A stretch of DNA of 8,981 nucleotides. Source: Chloroflexota bacterium. GTDB lineage: Bacteria > Chloroflexota > Limnocylindria > QHBO01. The notes below the pieces were generated by a model, which worked only from the letters and a program-made list of their open reading frames with translations, did not search any database and was not told the origin of the DNA. This document shows, one piece after another, positions 7,434 through 8,981 of the stretch. Position 1 is the first letter of the stretch. Each line of letters opens with the position of its first letter. The stretch lies in assembly GCA_013697395.1 (NCBI GenBank), contig JACCWY010000531.1, positions 1 through 8,981 of the forward strand, written 5' to 3'. A program made the position numbers and the translations under genes.

Positions 7434-7664
7434 TCATTCGCCGCCGGACTGCAAGCGCATGAATTGCGAGTCGCGCCGGCCCGTGCCGCGCCCAGCCCCG
7501 CACGGCACGGGGTCCGCAATGCTCCCATTCGATTCATACCATTCCGGGTGCGAATGGCTGAGCGCCCATGGGGTGGGAGGATCGCGCGGCACCGGGTTTC
7601 CGGAGAGACGAGCGGCCGCAAGAAAGACGAGACCCATCGCCAGGGCAAGGGTCGACCCCAACAT
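7434..7664 (-). CDS. Possible small protein with an N-terminal hydrophobic segment (weak)
   Basis: 76 codons starting at ATG 7662-7664, four bases after the TAA of the SelB-like gene. The upstream TAAGGGC is a poor, very close Shine-Dalgarno. Residues 2-20 (LGSTLALAMGLVFLAAARL) are hydrophobic and could be a signal peptide or membrane anchor, but without a basic N-region. The remainder is low in recognisable structure. Third-position GC is clearly lower than in neighbouring genes. The same frame stays open upstream and may instead be the continuation of the SelB-like gene after a frameshift. No family recognised. Confidence 0.22.
   Translation of the reverse strand: MLGSTLALAMGLVFLAAARLSGNPVPRDPPTPWALSHSHPEWYESNGSIADPVPCGAGRGTGRRDSQFMRLQSGGE
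7480..7511. repeat. Inverted repeat, 9-bp stem CCCGTGCCG / CGGCACGGG
   Basis: Arms at 7480-7488 and 7503-7511 around a 14-base loop. In minus-strand RNA an alternative 5-bp hairpin (CCCCG with CGGGG) uses some of the same bases, so the two folds exclude each other. No T-run follows on either strand, so it is not a standard intrinsic terminator. Confidence 0.4.
7521..7563. repeat. Bulged inverted repeat, 11 paired bases
   Basis: GCTCCCATTCG (7521-7531) pairs with CGAATGG (7551-7557) and, after a two-base bulge, GAGC (7560-7563). The loop is 19 bases. It lies about 100 bases downstream of the SelB-like gene stop. It could be an RNA hairpin at the end of that transcript or an operator. Confidence 0.35.
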
Positions 7665-7668
7665 GCCC

Positions 7669-8334
7669 TTACCGGACGCCTCGCCGGTCGCGCTGCGATC
7701 GCGGCCGAAATCGCGGACGCCGCGGTGGTGGTGCTCGCTGAGCCACAGCGGCGAGGATGGCTTCCGCGTGCCGGCGCGACGTGTGAAGCTCGTCGCGCAC
7801 CCGGGCGAGCGTGATCGCGCCGGGAAGGCTCTCCACCTTCGCCCGCAGCGCTGACCAGACCTCGGCGGGGTAGTCGATGCCGGGCGCGATCTGGCGCAGC
7901 TGGCCACCTGCCCGCAGCTGGTCGATCACGGCCGGCGGAATCCCGAGCCGGGCGGCGATGCCCTCGACGCGTGGTGGCGCCGCGCGCGAGGCGCGGAGGC
8001 CGCTCATGAGCAGGGCGACCCGCTCCCCCATCTCCGGGTCGATGCTCGGCTCGGCGTCGGCGAGGCGAATCCTGCGGCCGCTGCGCGCCAGCGTGCCGGC
8101 CGTGACGAGGTCATCGACGACGCGCCGCAACTCCGCCTCGTCCAGCTCGAGCGCGGCTCCGCCCCGATGCCGGCTCGGTGGCCGGCGCATTGCGAGGGTC
8201 GCGACGCGGGCGACCAGAGCGTCCATGCGCAGGTCGACCGAGAGCGGCTGCTCGCGGTGAAATCGGCGCAGCGCCGTGAGCACGAGCCGCTCAGCCACCC
8301 GCCGCTGGTCGGGGTCGATCGCCCCGATCGTCAC
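7669..8334 (-). CDS. Free-standing protein resembling the SelB C-terminal winged-helix region
   Basis: 221 residues. In bacteria SelB carries an EF-Tu-like GTPase followed by four winged helices that bind the SECIS hairpin; this protein resembles only the latter part. Residues 10-92 carry the RFHREQPLSVDLRMDAL segment (HREHPL... in SelB) followed by a second half ending in LARSGRRIRL. Residues 100-165 match the next winged helix (ERVALLMSGLRASRAAPP, GIPPAVIDQLRAGGQLRQI). Residues 171-195 match the last one (ITLARVRDELHTSRRHAEAIL; SelB has FRDxxGTSRKYAxxLLE). No GTPase domain is upstream: the gene starts at GTG 8332-8334, overlapping the DUF4446 stop (GTGA), with GAGGGG at 8346-8351. After residue 196 the sequence becomes Arg/Pro-rich, 15 of the last 21 residues, and the SelB ending is lost, suggesting a frameshift. 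Role is probably nucleic-acid binding; this is inference. Confidence 0.75.
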   Translation of the reverse strand: MTIGAIDPDQRRVAERLVLTALRRFHREQPLSVDLRMDALVARVATLAMRRPPSRHRGGAALELDEAELRRVVDDLVTAGTLARSGRRIRLADAEPSIDPEMGERVALLMSGLRASRAAPPRVEGIAARLGIPPAVIDQLRAGGQLRQIAPGIDYPAEVWSALRAKVESLPGAITLARVRDELHTSRRHAEAILAAVAQRAPPPRRPRFRPRSQRDRRGVR

Positions 8335-8840
8335 CCCGGCCGGGTCCCCTCGACCGCGATCCGGATCGCCTGCGCCTCCTCGTCGGACAGGTTGTGCGAC
8401 GAGGAGCCATCGGCCACCGGCTTGGCGAAGAGGCGAGTGTTGGAGCGTCCGTGCAGGCTGCTCATGACAACGCCGTCGCGCTGGTCGTCGAGGAGGGCGA
8501 TCGCGAAGCTCTGGTCGGACCCGGTGTCTTCGAACGGATTGAACCGAACGAGGCCGATGTGCTGCAGGCTGCGCCTCGTCCGCGCTTCGATGACCTGGTG
8601 CATGGCCTCCATCTCGCGCATCCGATCGGTCGCCTTGACGGCCTGCTCGGCGCTTCCGACCAGGCGGTCGTGGAGGGTGCCGCCCTCGCCGTCGCGGACG
8701 AGCTCGCGGTAGGTTCGGACCGCCCTGCCCAGCCGCGCGCTCTGGACGATGAAGCCGATGAGCAGGAGCAGCACCAGGGCCGCCAGGACGCCGAACGCCA
8801 GGCCAAGGTTCTCGGTGAGGAGCCGGTTCAGGTCGGACAT
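8331..8840 (-). CDS. DUF4446 family membrane-anchored protein
   Basis: 169 residues. One N-terminal transmembrane helix (about 12-33, AFGVLAALVLLLLIGFIV) is followed by a helical, probably coiled-coil stretch (about 36-92). The conserved DUF4446 block is at 93-160: HIGLVRFNPFEDTGSDQSF, IALLDDQRDGVVMSSLHGR, LFAKPV and LSDEEAQAI, matching the usual pattern (VRYDAFED.GG..SF..ALLD...GVV..S..GR...YAKP...G.S...LS.EE..AI). It is full-length. The function of the family is unknown; it is found in Firmicutes and Chloroflexi. The start is ATG at 8838-8840. No Shine-Dalgarno precedes it, but a good -10 box lies 14 bases upstream, so the mRNA is probably almost leaderless. The stop overlaps the start of the SelB-like gene, implying coupled expression. 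Confidence 0.93.
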   Translation of the reverse strand: MSDLNRLLTENLGLAFGVLAALVLLLLIGFIVQSARLGRAVRTYRELVRDGEGGTLHDRLVGSAEQAVKATDRMREMEAMHQVIEARTRRSLQHIGLVRFNPFEDTGSDQSFAIALLDDQRDGVVMSSLHGRSNTRLFAKPVADGSSSHNLSDEEAQAIRIAVEGTRPG

Positions 8841-8854
8841 CGAAATTCGGCGGT

Positions 8855-8860
8855 ATCATA
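8855..8860 (-). promoter_or_regulatory. -10 promoter element TATGAT for the DUF4446 unit
   Basis: The minus strand reads GGCTATGATACC, five of six matches to TATAAT, 14 bases before the ATG. Transcription would begin about seven bases before the start codon. The -35 region is GC-rich with no clear TTGACA. On the plus strand the same bases read TATCAT, which could serve the divergent gene at 8927. Confidence 0.5.
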
Positions 8861-8926
8861 GCCGCCCCGCGGCACCCGACCGACCGCGTCGTGCGCCGAT
8901 GCAGACCCACAGCCGAGGTATTCCAA

Positions 8927-8981
8927 GTGGCCCGTCGAGCCGGTAAGGCAGCCAGCCGCAAGGCCCGCCAGCGCAACGTCC
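8927..8981 (+). CDS. N-terminus of a divergent basic protein (cut by window edge)
   Basis: Only 18 codons are visible: (M)ARRAGKAASRKARQRNV, starting at GTG 8927-8929 with GAGGT at 8915-8919, seven bases upstream. This is the only plausible plus-strand gene in the window. The visible part is very basic (8 of 18 residues Arg or Lys), as in many nucleic-acid-binding proteins or in a disordered N-terminal tail. The family cannot be identified. It is divergent from the DUF4446 gene, and the 86-base spacer between the two starts must hold both promoters. Confidence 0.6.
   Translation, partial: MARRAGKAASRKARQRNV

Larger units (their letters stand above)
7277..7668. other. Intergenic gap with repeats, inverted repeats and only weak ORFs
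   Basis: 392 bases between the SelB-like winged-helix gene and the helicase-nuclease gene. AT content is visibly higher than in the flanking genes. It contains two marginal small ORFs in series (7434-7664 and 7273-7437), inverted repeats at 7480-7511 and 7521-7563, a palindrome at 7417-7428, and a tandem repeat at 7307-7334. No tRNA and no hairpin followed by a T-run were found on either strand. The likely content is the regulatory region for the helicase operon plus the 3' end of the DUF4446 unit. Confidence 0.6.

Noticed and set aside
7273..7437. A 54-codon minus-strand ORF between ATGA and GTGA overlaps.
   Set aside because: Low third-position GC and an unusual Trp/Arg-rich composition with no structure; more likely regulatory DNA. 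Kept only as part of a finding.
4406..7462. A 1018-codon open frame on the plus strand, antisense to the helicase-nuclease gene.
   Set aside because: It mirrors the codon bias of the minus-strand gene, which has every helicase and nuclease motif in order. The antisense product is Arg/Val/Gly-rich with no recognisable domain; long antisense frames are expected in GC-rich DNA.
7480..7511. Inverted repeat considered as an intrinsic terminator for the DUF4446 unit.
   Set aside because: No T-run follows the stem on either strand, and the loop is long.
7277..7668. Search for a tRNA (including tRNA-Sec) or SECIS element near the SelB-like gene.
   Set aside because: No T-loop GGTTCRA pattern or acceptor pairing found by eye, and no in-frame TGA followed by a SECIS-like hairpin in a convincing gene.
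8335..8976. Extension of the SelB-like frame upstream to 8976, giving a 435-residue protein.
   Set aside because: That part lies out of frame over the DUF4446 gene, is Arg/Pro-rich and shows no GTPase motif.

Overview
The window is GC-rich bacterial chromosome, tightly packed and almost entirely coded on the minus strand. Strong third-position GC, GTG and probable CTG starts, a DUF4446 protein and a receiver-fused CpaE-type ATPase all fit a high-GC Chloroflexota (or a related Terrabacteria lineage). That assignment is inference; no rRNA or other phylogenetic marker is present. No mobile element, CRISPR array, tRNA or rRNA was seen.

Layout, reading the minus strand from right to left. At the far right a plus-strand gene begins at 8927 and runs off the window. 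It is divergent from a short minus-strand unit made of a DUF4446 membrane protein (8331-8840) and, overlapping it by GTGA, a free-standing protein resembling the C-terminal winged-helix half of the selenocysteine elongation factor SelB (7669-8334). No SelB GTPase is attached or nearby. The C-terminus of this second gene looks frameshifted.

A gap of about 390 bp (7277-7668) follows, with lower third-position GC. It holds two weak small ORFs, inverted repeats, a 12-bp palindrome and a 14-bp tandem repeat just upstream of the next gene. I see no clear intrinsic terminator in it.

The rest is one compact six-gene operon on the minus strand: a 1016-residue UvrD-family helicase with a C-terminal Fe-S RecB-like nuclease (AdnB/AddB-like), a small four-helix membrane protein, an M20D amidohydrolase (AbgB/PM20D2-like), a class I SAM methyltransferase, a CpaE/TadZ-like receiver-ATPase, and glutamate racemase MurI, truncated by the left edge. 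Junctions are NTGA stop/start overlaps or gaps of 12-13 nt, so co-transcription and translational coupling are likely. Two of the overlaps are CTGA, and the downstream genes (methyltransferase and murI) have no usable ATG, GTG or TTG, so CTG appears to be the start codon.

No single pathway links the operon. It mixes DNA end processing, amide hydrolysis, an unassigned methylation, polar or pilus-type positioning, and peptidoglycan precursor (D-glutamate) supply. The most unusual items are the orphan SelB-like winged-helix protein and the paired CTG starts.
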